From assembly GCA_041165345.1 (NCBI GenBank), contig JBEANQ010000027.1:1-18881 (forward strand): a DNA stretch of 18,881 nucleotides, read 5' to 3'. The notes beneath the pieces were generated by a model. That model saw only the letters and a program-made list of their open reading frames with translations, searched no databases and had not been told where the DNA came from. The position numbers and the translations under genes were made by a program. Below are positions 1 to 7,664 of the stretch, one piece after another (position 1 is the stretch's first letter; each line of letters opens with the position of its first letter). Origin of the DNA: JBBKWH01 sp041165345. Lineage in GTDB: Bacteria; Pseudomonadota; Gammaproteobacteria; Pseudomonadales; Moraxellaceae.

Positions 1-1073
1 GTCAAAAACCGCACACTTTGCGCGTAGTCACGATGGGTCAATGGAATACCCGCATATGCGCCACAACCCGCCGCCGCCGTAATGCCAGGTACAACCTGAA
101 ACGCCACCCCTGCTGCCACGAGTTCTTCGATTTCTTCGCCACCACGGCCAAAAATAAACGGATCACCGCCTTTGAGACGACAGACCCGTTTGCCTTCTTG
201 CGCCAACCGAACCAGCAACGCATTAATGCCTTCTTGCGGCACGGCATGGTCAGCACGCGCTTTACCGACATAAATGCGCTCGGCATCACGGCGCACCAAG
301 TTCATAATGGGTGCCGAGACCAACCGGTCATACACCACCACATCGGCCTGTTGCATGAGGCGCAACGCCTTAAAGGTCAATAGGTCGGGATCACCCGGCC
401 CTGCACCCACCAAATACACCTCGCCTTTGGGGTCTTTCCAGTCGGCCAGTAGCTGCGGCATGGCGGCATCGGCACGGGCACGCTGCCCGCTCAGTACCTG
501 CTCACCCACCGAACCGGCATACAGGTTTTCCCAAAAGATCCGCCGTGTATCCGGCACAGGAATCGCGGCTTTAACCTGTTTGCGCCAATCGCCCGAAAAC
601 TGAGCCAGCTCGCCGTATTGAGCAGGCACTAAAGACTCAATTTTGGTGCGCAGTTGCCGCGCCAACACGGGGGCTGCGCCATTGGTCGACACCGACACCA
701 ACAAGGGCGAACGGTCGATAATGGCCGGCACAATAAAGCGACAATGGGGTGGGTCATCGACCGAGTTGACCAACACACCCACCGCTTCACAGTCACGAAA
801 AACCTGCGCGTTAATGGCGGCGTTGTCGGTGGCGGCAATCACCAAACGGTAATCAGTTAGACAGATGCGGTCGGTCGGATACGCCAATCCATGATACGTC
901 CCCAGACTGCCCTCGGCGTCAATGCGCAGGTCATCGACAATCTCGGGTGCAAGCACATCCAAACGCGCACCCGCTTGTAACAGCAACCGCGCTTTGCGTC
1001 GGGCAATGCCGCCGCCACCAATAATCAAACAGCGCTGGCCTTGCAGCCGCAGTGCAATGGGTAATACGTCCAT
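1..1073 (-). CDS. cysG: Siroheme synthase CysG, 3' part missing
   Basis: Trifunctional enzyme turning uroporphyrinogen III into siroheme, the cofactor of sulfite and nitrite reductases. The visible 357 residues start with a Rossmann nucleotide-binding motif (GGGGIARRK, about residues 19-27) of the precorrin-2 dehydrogenase/ferrochelatase half. The methyltransferase (SUMT) half begins near residue 219 with LVGAGPGDPDLLT, and LKGGDPFIFGRGGEE and VVPGITAA follow. The frame is open to the left edge, so roughly the last 100 residues of a normal CysG (about 460) lie outside. The ATG at 1073 has an AAGG ribosome site about 8 bases upstream. It starts 33 bases after the serS stop on the same strand, so the two are probably co-transcribed. 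Both halves are intact as far as visible. The family call is certain. Confidence 0.96.
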   Translation of the reverse strand, partial: MDVLPIALRLQGQRCLIIGGGGIARRKARLLLQAGARLDVLAPEIVDDLRIDAEGSLGTYHGLAYPTDRICLTDYRLVIAATDNAAINAQVFRDCEAVGVLVNSVDDPPHCRFIVPAIIDRSPLLVSVSTNGAAPVLARQLRTKIESLVPAQYGELAQFSGDWRKQVKAAIPVPDTRRIFWENLYAGSVGEQVLSGQRARADAAMPQLLADWKDPKGEVYLVGAGPGDPDLLTFKALRLMQQADVVVYDRLVSAPIMNLVRRDAERIYVGKARADHAVPQEGINALLVRLAQEGKRVCRLKGGDPFIFGRGGEEIEELVAAGVAFQVVPGITAAAGCGAYAGIPLTHRDYAQSVRFL

Positions 1074-1106
1074 ACGCTTTGCCTTATGTTGTGCGGGCTG
1101 TAAACA

Positions 1107-2384
1107 TTAAACCACTGGACCGATCACAGTGAGGCCGCCCATATACGGTTGTAGCGCCGCAGGAATCGCAATGCTGCCATCGGCTTGTTGATGGTTTTCC
1201 ATAATCGCCAACAACGTCCGCCCCACCGCCAAACCAGAGCCATTTAAGGTATGCACCAGCTCGGTTTTTTTGTCGACCTTAAAGCGGGTGACCATCCGAC
1301 GGGCTTGAAAGTCACCACAGTTGGAGCAAGACGAAATCTCGCGGTAGGTGTCTTGACTGGGCAGCCAGACTTCGAGGTCATAGGTTTTGACTGCCCCAAA
1401 GCCCATATCGCCCCCACACAGCAGCATGACGCGATACGGCAGCTCTAACAGTTGCAGCACTTTTTCGGCGCAGGCGGTCATGTCTTCTAGGGCTTGCATG
1501 GACTGGTCAGGATGAACGATGTTGACCATCTCGACCTTTTCAAACTGATGCTGACGAATCAAACCACGCGTATCCCGCCCTGCCGAACCGGCTTCACTAC
1601 GAAAGCATGGCGTATGCGCCGTCAGTTTGATGGGTAACGCATGAATGTCGATGATGTCATCGCGCACCAAGTTGGTCAGGGGGACTTCAGAGGTCGGAAT
1701 CAGGTAATACGGTTTTTCGCCTTGCAGCTTAAACAGGTCTTCTTCAAATTTGGGCAACTGACCCGTACCGCGCAGACTGTCGGCATTCACCATCAAAGGA
1801 ACCGACACTTCGGTATAGCCATGCTCGGTGGTATGCAAGTCGAGCATAAACTGAGCCAAACCGCGTTGAAGGCGCGCCAATTGACCCTTTAAGACACTAA
1901 AACGTGAGCCTGTAATTTTGGCTGCCACCGCAAAATCCAGCAACCCCAAGGCTTCGCCCAAGTCGCTGTGGTCTTTAATGGCAAAGTCAAACTGACGCGG
2001 TGTGCCCACGCGACGGACTTCGACGTTGCCGGTTTCGTCTGCGCCTTCAGGCACGGAAGCATCGGGCAGGTTGGGAATGGTCAGCGCCCGTGCTTCAATG
2101 TCTGCTTGCAGGGCTTTGAGTTGCTCGTCGGCGGCTCTCATTTCTTCGCCCACTTGCTGCATCCGTGCCATGAGTTCGCTGGCATCGCCACCGTTTTTTT
2201 TGATTTGGCCAACTTGTTTTGCGCCGTTATTGCGTTCGGCTTGTAGTGCTTCGGTCTGAAGTTGTACTGATTTTCGACGCGCTTCCAAGTCCGCCCAGAC
2301 GCTGGTGTCTAGACTCACGCCACGCTTCGCTAAGGCGGCGTTTACAACATCAATCTGGTTACGGAGCAGTTTGGGATCAATCAT
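1107..2384 (-). CDS. serS: Seryl-tRNA synthetase
   Basis: Cytoplasmic class II aminoacyl-tRNA synthetase charging tRNA-Ser (and tRNA-Sec where present) with serine. The 425 residues match the usual bacterial length. The N-terminal 100 or so residues form the charged helical coiled-coil arm that grips the long variable arm of tRNA-Ser. The catalytic domain shows the TSE serine-binding motif (T231-E233), class II motif 2 (FRSE, 261-264, then AGSAGRDTRG) and motif 3 (NGSGLAVGRT, with R389). The open frame extends 24 codons further upstream, but MIDPKLLRN is the conserved family start, so I chose the ATG at 2384. There is no clear Shine-Dalgarno there. It is the first gene of a serS-cysG unit and diverges from the small multidrug exporter. 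In Pseudomonas the same block reads lolA-rarA-serS-cysG; rarA is absent here. Confidence 0.97.
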   Translation of the reverse strand: MIDPKLLRNQIDVVNAALAKRGVSLDTSVWADLEARRKSVQLQTEALQAERNNGAKQVGQIKKNGGDASELMARMQQVGEEMRAADEQLKALQADIEARALTIPNLPDASVPEGADETGNVEVRRVGTPRQFDFAIKDHSDLGEALGLLDFAVAAKITGSRFSVLKGQLARLQRGLAQFMLDLHTTEHGYTEVSVPLMVNADSLRGTGQLPKFEEDLFKLQGEKPYYLIPTSEVPLTNLVRDDIIDIHALPIKLTAHTPCFRSEAGSAGRDTRGLIRQHQFEKVEMVNIVHPDQSMQALEDMTACAEKVLQLLELPYRVMLLCGGDMGFGAVKTYDLEVWLPSQDTYREISSCSNCGDFQARRMVTRFKVDKKTELVHTLNGSGLAVGRTLLAIMENHQQADGSIAIPAALQPYMGGLTVIGPVV

Positions 2385-2521
2385 GGCAGCACATTGGTTT
2401 TGATAAAAAACAGCCCAATAGTGTACGGGGTTTGCGGAAGCTTGGACAGATTGCACGACAGGGCTTTTGCCGCTGATGCTGTTAAGCTGGCGGGGTCAAT
2501 CGGCATAAAGAGGATGTAATG

Positions 2522-2857
2522 ATGTCTGCATGGTGGGCGCTGGCCATTGCGATTGTGTCAGAGGTGATTGCCACCAGTTTTTTGCGGCAGTCTGAAGGCT
2601 TTAGTCGCTTATGGCCGTCGTTGGTGGTGGTGTTGGGCTATGGGTCGGCGTTTTATTTTATGTCGTTGACGCTCAAAACCATTCCGATGGGCGTGACCTA
2701 TGCGGTGTGGTCGGGTGCTGGCATTGTGCTGATTGCATTGGTGGGCTGGCTGGCGATGGGACAAACGTTGGATCGGGCGGCGTTGCTGGGCATGGGGTTG
2801 ATTGTGGCGGGGGTGTTGGTGATTCAGTTAGGGTCAAATTCGGTAGGACATGGATAA
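2522..2857 (+). CDS. Small multidrug resistance (SMR) exporter, EmrE/Qac type
   Basis: Four-helix inner-membrane proton antiporter that works as a dimer and, in the EmrE/Qac subgroup, expels quaternary ammonium and other lipophilic cations. About 111 residues, the usual SMR length. The first helix carries the essential glutamate in the pattern SEVIATSFLRQSEGF. Helix 3 has the signature TYAVWSGAGIVLI; SGAGIVLI fits the EmrE/Qac branch better than the guanidinium exporter (Gdx/SugE) branch, which usually has a WTG motif. Two ATGs stand side by side at 2519 and 2522. AGAGG at 2509-2513 is better spaced (8 bases) for the second, which also puts the glutamate at position 14 as in EmrE. It diverges from serS and converges on lolA. 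The exact substrate cannot be read from sequence. Confidence 0.9.
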   Translation: MSAWWALAIAIVSEVIATSFLRQSEGFSRLWPSLVVVLGYGSAFYFMSLTLKTIPMGVTYAVWSGAGIVLIALVGWLAMGQTLDRAALLGMGLIVAGVLVIQLGSNSVGHG

Positions 2858-2924
2858 CGCAGGATCACCGAGCAACACACCGTCAAATGATGACGCGGCG
2901 GACACATAACACATCAAAAATCAC

Positions 2925-2951
2925 AAAAAGGACGCACCTAGCGTCCTTTTT
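2925..2951. terminator. Bidirectional intrinsic terminator between the SMR gene and lolA
   Basis: A perfect 11-bp inverted repeat (AAAAAGGACGC, loop ACCTA, GCGTCCTTTTT) has an A-run on the left and a T-run on the right. It can end transcription in both directions, serving the SMR gene on plus and lolA on minus. Confidence 0.9.
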
Positions 2952-2981
2952 GATCTCTACAATTTTAATCTGTTCAACATT

Positions 2982-3746
2982 TTACTGATCAATCACATCG
3001 GTGCCTTTTGGTGGCACAAACGCGAACAGATCATTGCTGAGACTCACATTCAATTTGGCATTACTAAATGTCACCGTCGTTTGCTGCCCCAACGAATCCT
3101 TCAACACCATTTGGCTGGGTACGTCACCGGCAAAACGAATGGCAAGACTTTCAAACACGCCCTCTTTGTTGCGTGGATACAGCACAAAGTATGGTTGTTT
3201 TTGGTCAGGCTGGGTCACTTTAAACGACTTCATCATCGTGCTGGTTTGGCCAGACAACAACAAGGCAGGCGTGTTGCTCACTTGAGCATCCATCTGTTGG
3301 CGCGTGGCCTGCTCAAGGTCAGGGTCATAGATCCAGACGACTTTGCCATTGGTCACAATTAATTGCTTCATCGGGCTGGTGGTTTCCCACCGGAAATTGC
3401 CTGCCCGCTTGACCTGCATCACTCCGCTAAAATTTTGATTTAAATGACTAGCACGCAACGCTTGACCCGCTTTAGGGGCTGCCTTGGGCGTAGTCGTGGT
3501 GGTGGTTTGGGTAAAATTAGCCTGCAAACTGGCCAGCTTGGCCAATGACCGATTTAACGCGGCGGTCGCGGTGGTTTCATTTGCGGCAATGCTAACGGGT
3601 GCTTTGAGGGCACTGGCTGGAGCAACACTATTGCCAGCATGAACGATTCCAATCAACGGCAAAGACAGCAACGCAGCACCTAGCATGATGCGCATCTGCC
3701 GAGTCGGCAGACAATTTGGCGTGGGAGGTGTTGATCTGCTTGACAT
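2982..3746 (-). CDS. lolA: Outer-membrane lipoprotein carrier protein LolA
   Basis: Periplasmic chaperone that takes lipoproteins from the inner-membrane LolCDE complex to LolB on the outer membrane. About 254 residues from the ATG at 3746, which has AGGA 8 bases upstream; the frame is open further upstream (to 3830) without a better ribosome site. A basic N-terminus leads into a hydrophobic stretch (IMLGAALLSLPLIGIVHA) with a likely signal peptidase I site after VHA. LolA features include FTQ early in the mature protein, a SGVMQVKRAGNFRWE strand and the conserved LIVTNGKVVWIYDPDLEQ. Oddly, the N-terminal part of the mature protein is long and rich in Ala, Thr and Pro, with a run of six Thr after FTQ. 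A start at 3695 would only shorten the signal peptide. Its promoter was not obvious by eye. Confidence 0.93.
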   Translation of the reverse strand: MSSRSTPPTPNCLPTRQMRIMLGAALLSLPLIGIVHAGNSVAPASALKAPVSIAANETTATAALNRSLAKLASLQANFTQTTTTTTPKAAPKAGQALRASHLNQNFSGVMQVKRAGNFRWETTSPMKQLIVTNGKVVWIYDPDLEQATRQQMDAQVSNTPALLLSGQTSTMMKSFKVTQPDQKQPYFVLYPRNKEGVFESLAIRFAGDVPSQMVLKDSLGQQTTVTFSNAKLNVSLSNDLFAFVPPKGTDVIDQ

Positions 3747-3979
3747 CTCAATCGTCCTATTAGGTCTTGATGTGTGGCGACTATGCCATGTTCGGTTGTA
3801 TCTCAATAGGTTGTTTTTGTGAGACTTCAACCCAGATCACTGCACATTTGCCATAAAAATACCCGACAACGATCCTGTTGTGTGAGCAGCAAGGAGATTT
3901 GGCGCATCGGCCATGGCCGTAGATTGTGTGTTTGGTCACAGTCAGGAATGGATATTCCGAGAAAAACCCAGTGTGGCGC

Positions 3980-4007
3980 TTGCATCCCGTCCGTTGATCC
4001 TTACAAT
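3980..4007 (+). promoter_or_regulatory. Candidate sigma-70 promoter of the hlyB-hlyD pair
   Basis: TTGCAT (3980-3985) and TACAAT (4002-4007) are separated by 16 bases, ending 39 bases before the hlyB-like start. It lies in the 300-base divergent stretch 3747-4046 between lolA and the transporter. That stretch otherwise holds only a short GTG-started frame (3819-4022) that I do not believe is coding. The call is by eye only. Confidence 0.4.
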
Positions 4008-4046
4008 CGGGCTACACAATAGGACGCTCAGACTGCGCTTAAGCTC

Positions 4047-6224
4047 ATGAATAATTCAACTCATCCCCCCGCAGCCGACCGCATTGCCCCTAGCATTGAT
4101 GTGACGCCACCGGCACCCGATACCGGCCTAATCTGTTTGATTATGTTAGCTCGTTTACATGCTGTTGCGACCGATCCCGATCAACTCGCCCATCAGTTTC
4201 GGGCAGCAACAACCATCACTGAAGCCGAGATTGTCTTGGCGGCGCGGTCACTGGGGCTACATGCCAAAACAATCCGCCCCAAAGCAGAACGCCTGCAACG
4301 GTTGCCATTGCCTGCAATCATGCCGCTCAAAGATGGCCGCTTTACCTTGCTGGCTAAAATTGAAGAAAAAGACGGGGTGCCTCAAGCCTTAATCCATGAC
4401 ATTGAAAAAGGCCGTCCGCGCCTGTTGCCGTTGTTTGAACTGACGGATCAATGGACCGGTCATCTGATCATGATGAACTCGAAAGCCTCACTTAGCCAAG
4501 AACTCGGACGCTTTGACTTCACATGGTTTATTCCGGCGGTGGTCAAATACCGTAAGCTATTGATTGAAGTGTTGGTGGTTAGCTTCTTTATTCAGTTATT
4601 GGCTCTGATTACGCCATTATTTTTTCAAGTGATTATGGATAAAGTGCTGGTGCATCGGGGTCTGAGTACCCTAGACGTACTGGCGATTGGTCTGGCGGTG
4701 GTGATTATCTTTGAAGTCACCCTGACAGGGCTGCGCAGCTATGTGTTTGCTCACACCACCAGCCGCATTGATGTCGAACTCGGTGGCCGGTTGTTTCGGC
4801 ATTTGTTCTCGTTGCCGTTGGCCTACTTTGAAGCCCGTCGCGTGGGTGACTCGGTGGCACGGGTGCGTGAGCTCGAAAACATCCGCAATTTTTTGACCGG
4901 TCAAGCCTTAACACTGGTGCTGGACTTGGTGTTTTCGGTGCTGTTTATCGCCGTCATGTTTCACTACAGCCCCACGCTGACATGGGTGGTGCTGGCATCG
5001 TTGCCCCTGTACTTGCTGGTTTCGCTGCTGATCACCCCTGTGTTGCGTCAACGCCTATCCGAAAAATTTAACCGTGGTGCCGAAAACCAAGCGTTTTTGG
5101 TCGAGTCGATCACCGGTGTTAGCACGGTCAAATCGATGGCGGTTGAGCCGCAACTGACCCGCCGTTGGGACAATCAATTGGCCGCCTATGTCTCGGCAGG
5201 TTTTAAAACCGTCACCCTCAACACCATTGCCAACGGTGCCGTCAGTTTGATCAGCAAAGGAGTCATGCTGTTGCTCATCTGGCTGGGGGTTCGGTTGGTC
5301 TTAGAAGGCCAATTGACCATGGGTCAATTGATCGCCTTTAACATGCTGTCCGGTCAGGTTGCACAACCGGTCATGCGCATGGCGCAGTTGTGGACCGACT
5401 TTCAGCAAGTGGGCATTTCAATGCAACGGCTGGGCGACATTCTCAACAGCAAAACCGAATTGGTCACCAATCGTAGCTCGTTGCCCCGTCTGCAAGGTGC
5501 AATCACCTTTGACCGAATCAGCTTTCGCTATCGTCCCGACGGTCAAGAAGTGATTCGTGACCTGTCTTTAAACATCCGCGCCGGTGAAATTATTGGCATT
5601 GTCGGGCGCAGTGGTTCGGGCAAAAGTACCCTGACCCGCTTAGTGCAACGGCTGTATGTCCCTGAACGCGGTCGGGTCATGGTCGATGGTATGGACCTGT
5701 CCACGGTCGATGCCTCGTCACTCCGGCGGCAAATTGGCGTGGTGCTGCAAGAAAATATGCTGTTTAACCGCTCGATTCGCGACAACATTGCCCTATCTGA
5801 CACCGGCACGCCCCTCGCACGGGTGATGCAAGCGGCAAAAATGGCCGGTGCGCATGGATTTATTTCAGAACTGCCAGATGCCTACGACACCATTGTGGGC
5901 GAGCAAGGCGCCAGTCTGTCTGGTGGTCAGCGGCAACGCATCGCCATTGCCCGTGCGCTAATTGGTGACCCACGCATCTTGATTTTTGACGAGGCCACCT
6001 CGGCACTTGACTATGAATCTGAAGCGATTATTCAACAAAACATGAAAGTGATTTGTCAGGGACGCACCGTGATTATCATCGCCCACCGCCTGTCTGCCGT
6101 GCGTGATGCCCACCGAATTATGGCCATGGACAAAGGGCAAGTGGTAGAAGTGGGCACACATGCCGAACTACTGGCCAAACCCAATGGGCTGTATGCCTAT
6201 TTACACCGTTTACAACAAGGCTGA
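4047..6224 (+). CDS. hlyB: Type I secretion ABC transporter, HlyB-like
   Basis: Inner-membrane ATPase of a type I secretion system; with the adaptor and TolC it moves an unfolded protein, typically an RTX protein with a C-terminal signal, from cytoplasm to outside in one step. 725 residues, close to HlyB (707) and collinear with it. Order: N-terminal C39-like domain (about 20-150), six-helix membrane domain (about 165-450; DFTWFIPAVVKYRK and ITPLFFQVIMDKVLVHRG recall HlyB strongly), then the ATPase with Walker A GRSGSGKST (520-528), signature LSGGQ (624-628), Walker B ILIFDE (644-649) and AHRLS. The peptidase-like domain has Asp-Thr-Gly where active C39 proteases have Asp-Cys-Gly, so it should not cleave a leader peptide but bind substrate, as in HlyB. 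No strong Shine-Dalgarno precedes the ATG. It is six bases ahead of the hlyD-like gene. No substrate gene is in the window. Confidence 0.95.
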   Translation: MNNSTHPPAADRIAPSIDVTPPAPDTGLICLIMLARLHAVATDPDQLAHQFRAATTITEAEIVLAARSLGLHAKTIRPKAERLQRLPLPAIMPLKDGRFTLLAKIEEKDGVPQALIHDIEKGRPRLLPLFELTDQWTGHLIMMNSKASLSQELGRFDFTWFIPAVVKYRKLLIEVLVVSFFIQLLALITPLFFQVIMDKVLVHRGLSTLDVLAIGLAVVIIFEVTLTGLRSYVFAHTTSRIDVELGGRLFRHLFSLPLAYFEARRVGDSVARVRELENIRNFLTGQALTLVLDLVFSVLFIAVMFHYSPTLTWVVLASLPLYLLVSLLITPVLRQRLSEKFNRGAENQAFLVESITGVSTVKSMAVEPQLTRRWDNQLAAYVSAGFKTVTLNTIANGAVSLISKGVMLLLIWLGVRLVLEGQLTMGQLIAFNMLSGQVAQPVMRMAQLWTDFQQVGISMQRLGDILNSKTELVTNRSSLPRLQGAITFDRISFRYRPDGQEVIRDLSLNIRAGEIIGIVGRSGSGKSTLTRLVQRLYVPERGRVMVDGMDLSTVDASSLRRQIGVVLQENMLFNRSIRDNIALSDTGTPLARVMQAAKMAGAHGFISELPDAYDTIVGEQGASLSGGQRQRIAIARALIGDPRILIFDEATSALDYESEAIIQQNMKVICQGRTVIIIAHRLSAVRDAHRIMAMDKGQVVEVGTHAELLAKPNGLYAYLHRLQQG

Positions 6225-6230
6225 TGGGTC

Positions 6231-7655
6231 ATGAGCAAACTGCATTTTTCAGCCTTGGGTGATTTATTGGGTCGCTATGGTCGCGCGTTTAGCGTGTCAT
6301 GGAAACACCGGAAAGAACTCGATGCTCTACCGCGTCAACCCGAAGAAGCCGAGTTTTTGCCAGCCGTGTTGGCCTTACAAGACTCGCCCACAGGCCCCGC
6401 ACCTCACATGGCCATGTGGGCGATTATTTTACTGCTTTTGTTGGCCATTCTTTGGGCGAGCTTTGGTCGCATTGATATTGTGGCCGTCGCCAGTGGCCGA
6501 GTGATGGCCGCAGGCAATACCAAAATTGTGCAAGCACCCGACAGCGCCCGCATTACCACCATTGCGGTTGATGACGGCCAGCACGTCAATGCAGGCGATG
6601 TGTTGCTGACCCTTGATGCCGAAGCCGCGCAAGCCGACATTCAACAGCTAGATCAAAGCATGGCGGCAGCACGCTTAAGTGTGGCACAAGGCCGCGCCCT
6701 GCAACGCGCCATAGAAGGAGATCGTCCACCCGTCATGCCCGCCGTGGTTGATATTGACCCCATGCTGGCCAATGAAGCCCAACAACGCGTCACCAGCCAA
6801 TACAACGAATACCAAACCCGTCGGCAACAAATTGCGGCACAAATTGAACAACAGCAACAGCAGCAGCAGTCGATTCGAGCGCAACTGCGCAACATTGCCA
6901 CCGCACTCCCGTTAGTACATCAGCAAGAAACAGACTATCAAAACATGATGAATAAAGACTACTTACCCCGCCATACCTTACTCGATAAACAACGCGAACG
7001 CATGGAGCTAGAAGGCAATCAAGCCGTATTAAATAGCCGGTTAAACGAACTGGCCGCAGCGATTGAAACCCTGCATCGGCAGCAAAACTCACTGGCCGCA
7101 GAAGCCAAACGCGGCGCACTCGACACCGTGCAACAAGGCATGGAACAAACCGAACAGGTCCAACCTGCCTTGGTCAAAGCGCAACGACAAAACCGCCTGA
7201 TGACCATCACCGCGCCGGTCAGTGGGACAGTGCAACAATTGGCGGTACATACCTTGGGCGGCATGGTCACACCAGCACAGGCGCTGATGGCGATTGTGCC
7301 AGACAACGCCATGGTCGAAGTTGACGCACTGGTTGAAAACAAAGACATTGGTTTTGTCAAAGTGGGACAAGATGCCGCAGTCAAAATCGACACCTTTAAG
7401 TTCACAAAATACGGCACCTTAGACGGCAAAATCACCTCACTGTCGCAAGATGCCATTGATGACGAAAAACGCGGCCCTGTGTATAACGCCCGCGTATTAT
7501 TGGCCAAAGACTGGTTAGATATTGATGGACGACGGGTGCGCTTATCACCGGGTATGACCGTCTCAGCTGAAATCAAGACTGGTCGCCGCCGCATCATTGA
7601 GTTCTTTTTAACGCCACTGCTTCAGCATAGCAACGAAAGTATGAAAGAGCGTTAA
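6231..7655 (+). CDS. hlyD: Type I secretion membrane-fusion adaptor, HlyD-like
   Basis: Periplasmic adaptor linking the HlyB-like transporter to an outer-membrane TolC channel. 474 residues (HlyD 478). The first 60 residues are cytosolic and match the HlyD region with LLxRY and EFLPA; in HlyD this part takes part in substrate recognition. One membrane segment follows (about 61-78), then a lipoyl/barrel strand (ITTIAVDDGQHVNAGDVLLTLD), a long alpha-hairpin (about 130-325) with a seven-Gln run at 207-213, and the second lipoyl half and beta-barrel (APVSGTVQQLAVHTLGGMV, VENKDIGFVKVGQDA). The end (SMKER) recalls the HlyD C-terminus. It lies six bases after the hlyB-like stop, with AAGG inside the end of that gene as a ribosome site, so the two are translationally linked. 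Its stop is nine bases from the stop of the convergent drug exporter. Confidence 0.95.
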   Translation: MSKLHFSALGDLLGRYGRAFSVSWKHRKELDALPRQPEEAEFLPAVLALQDSPTGPAPHMAMWAIILLLLLAILWASFGRIDIVAVASGRVMAAGNTKIVQAPDSARITTIAVDDGQHVNAGDVLLTLDAEAAQADIQQLDQSMAAARLSVAQGRALQRAIEGDRPPVMPAVVDIDPMLANEAQQRVTSQYNEYQTRRQQIAAQIEQQQQQQQSIRAQLRNIATALPLVHQQETDYQNMMNKDYLPRHTLLDKQRERMELEGNQAVLNSRLNELAAAIETLHRQQNSLAAEAKRGALDTVQQGMEQTEQVQPALVKAQRQNRLMTITAPVSGTVQQLAVHTLGGMVTPAQALMAIVPDNAMVEVDALVENKDIGFVKVGQDAAVKIDTFKFTKYGTLDGKITSLSQDAIDDEKRGPVYNARVLLAKDWLDIDGRRVRLSPGMTVSAEIKTGRRRIIEFFLTPLLQHSNESMKER

Positions 7656-7664
7656 CCACCCACG

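Noticed and set aside
3819..4022. 67-codon frame with several Cys in the lolA-hlyB gap
   Set aside because: GTG start without ribosome site, it overlaps the candidate promoter and the lolA upstream region, and the sequence resembles no protein family.
6849..6869. CAA/CAG run in the hlyD-like gene as a variable repeat
   Set aside because: Only seven mixed Gln codons within a helical hairpin where Gln is common; too short and irregular for slippage-based phase variation.
7019..7597. 192-codon open frame opposite the hlyD-like gene
   Set aside because: It is a shadow of a strongly supported gene and has no recognisable domain.
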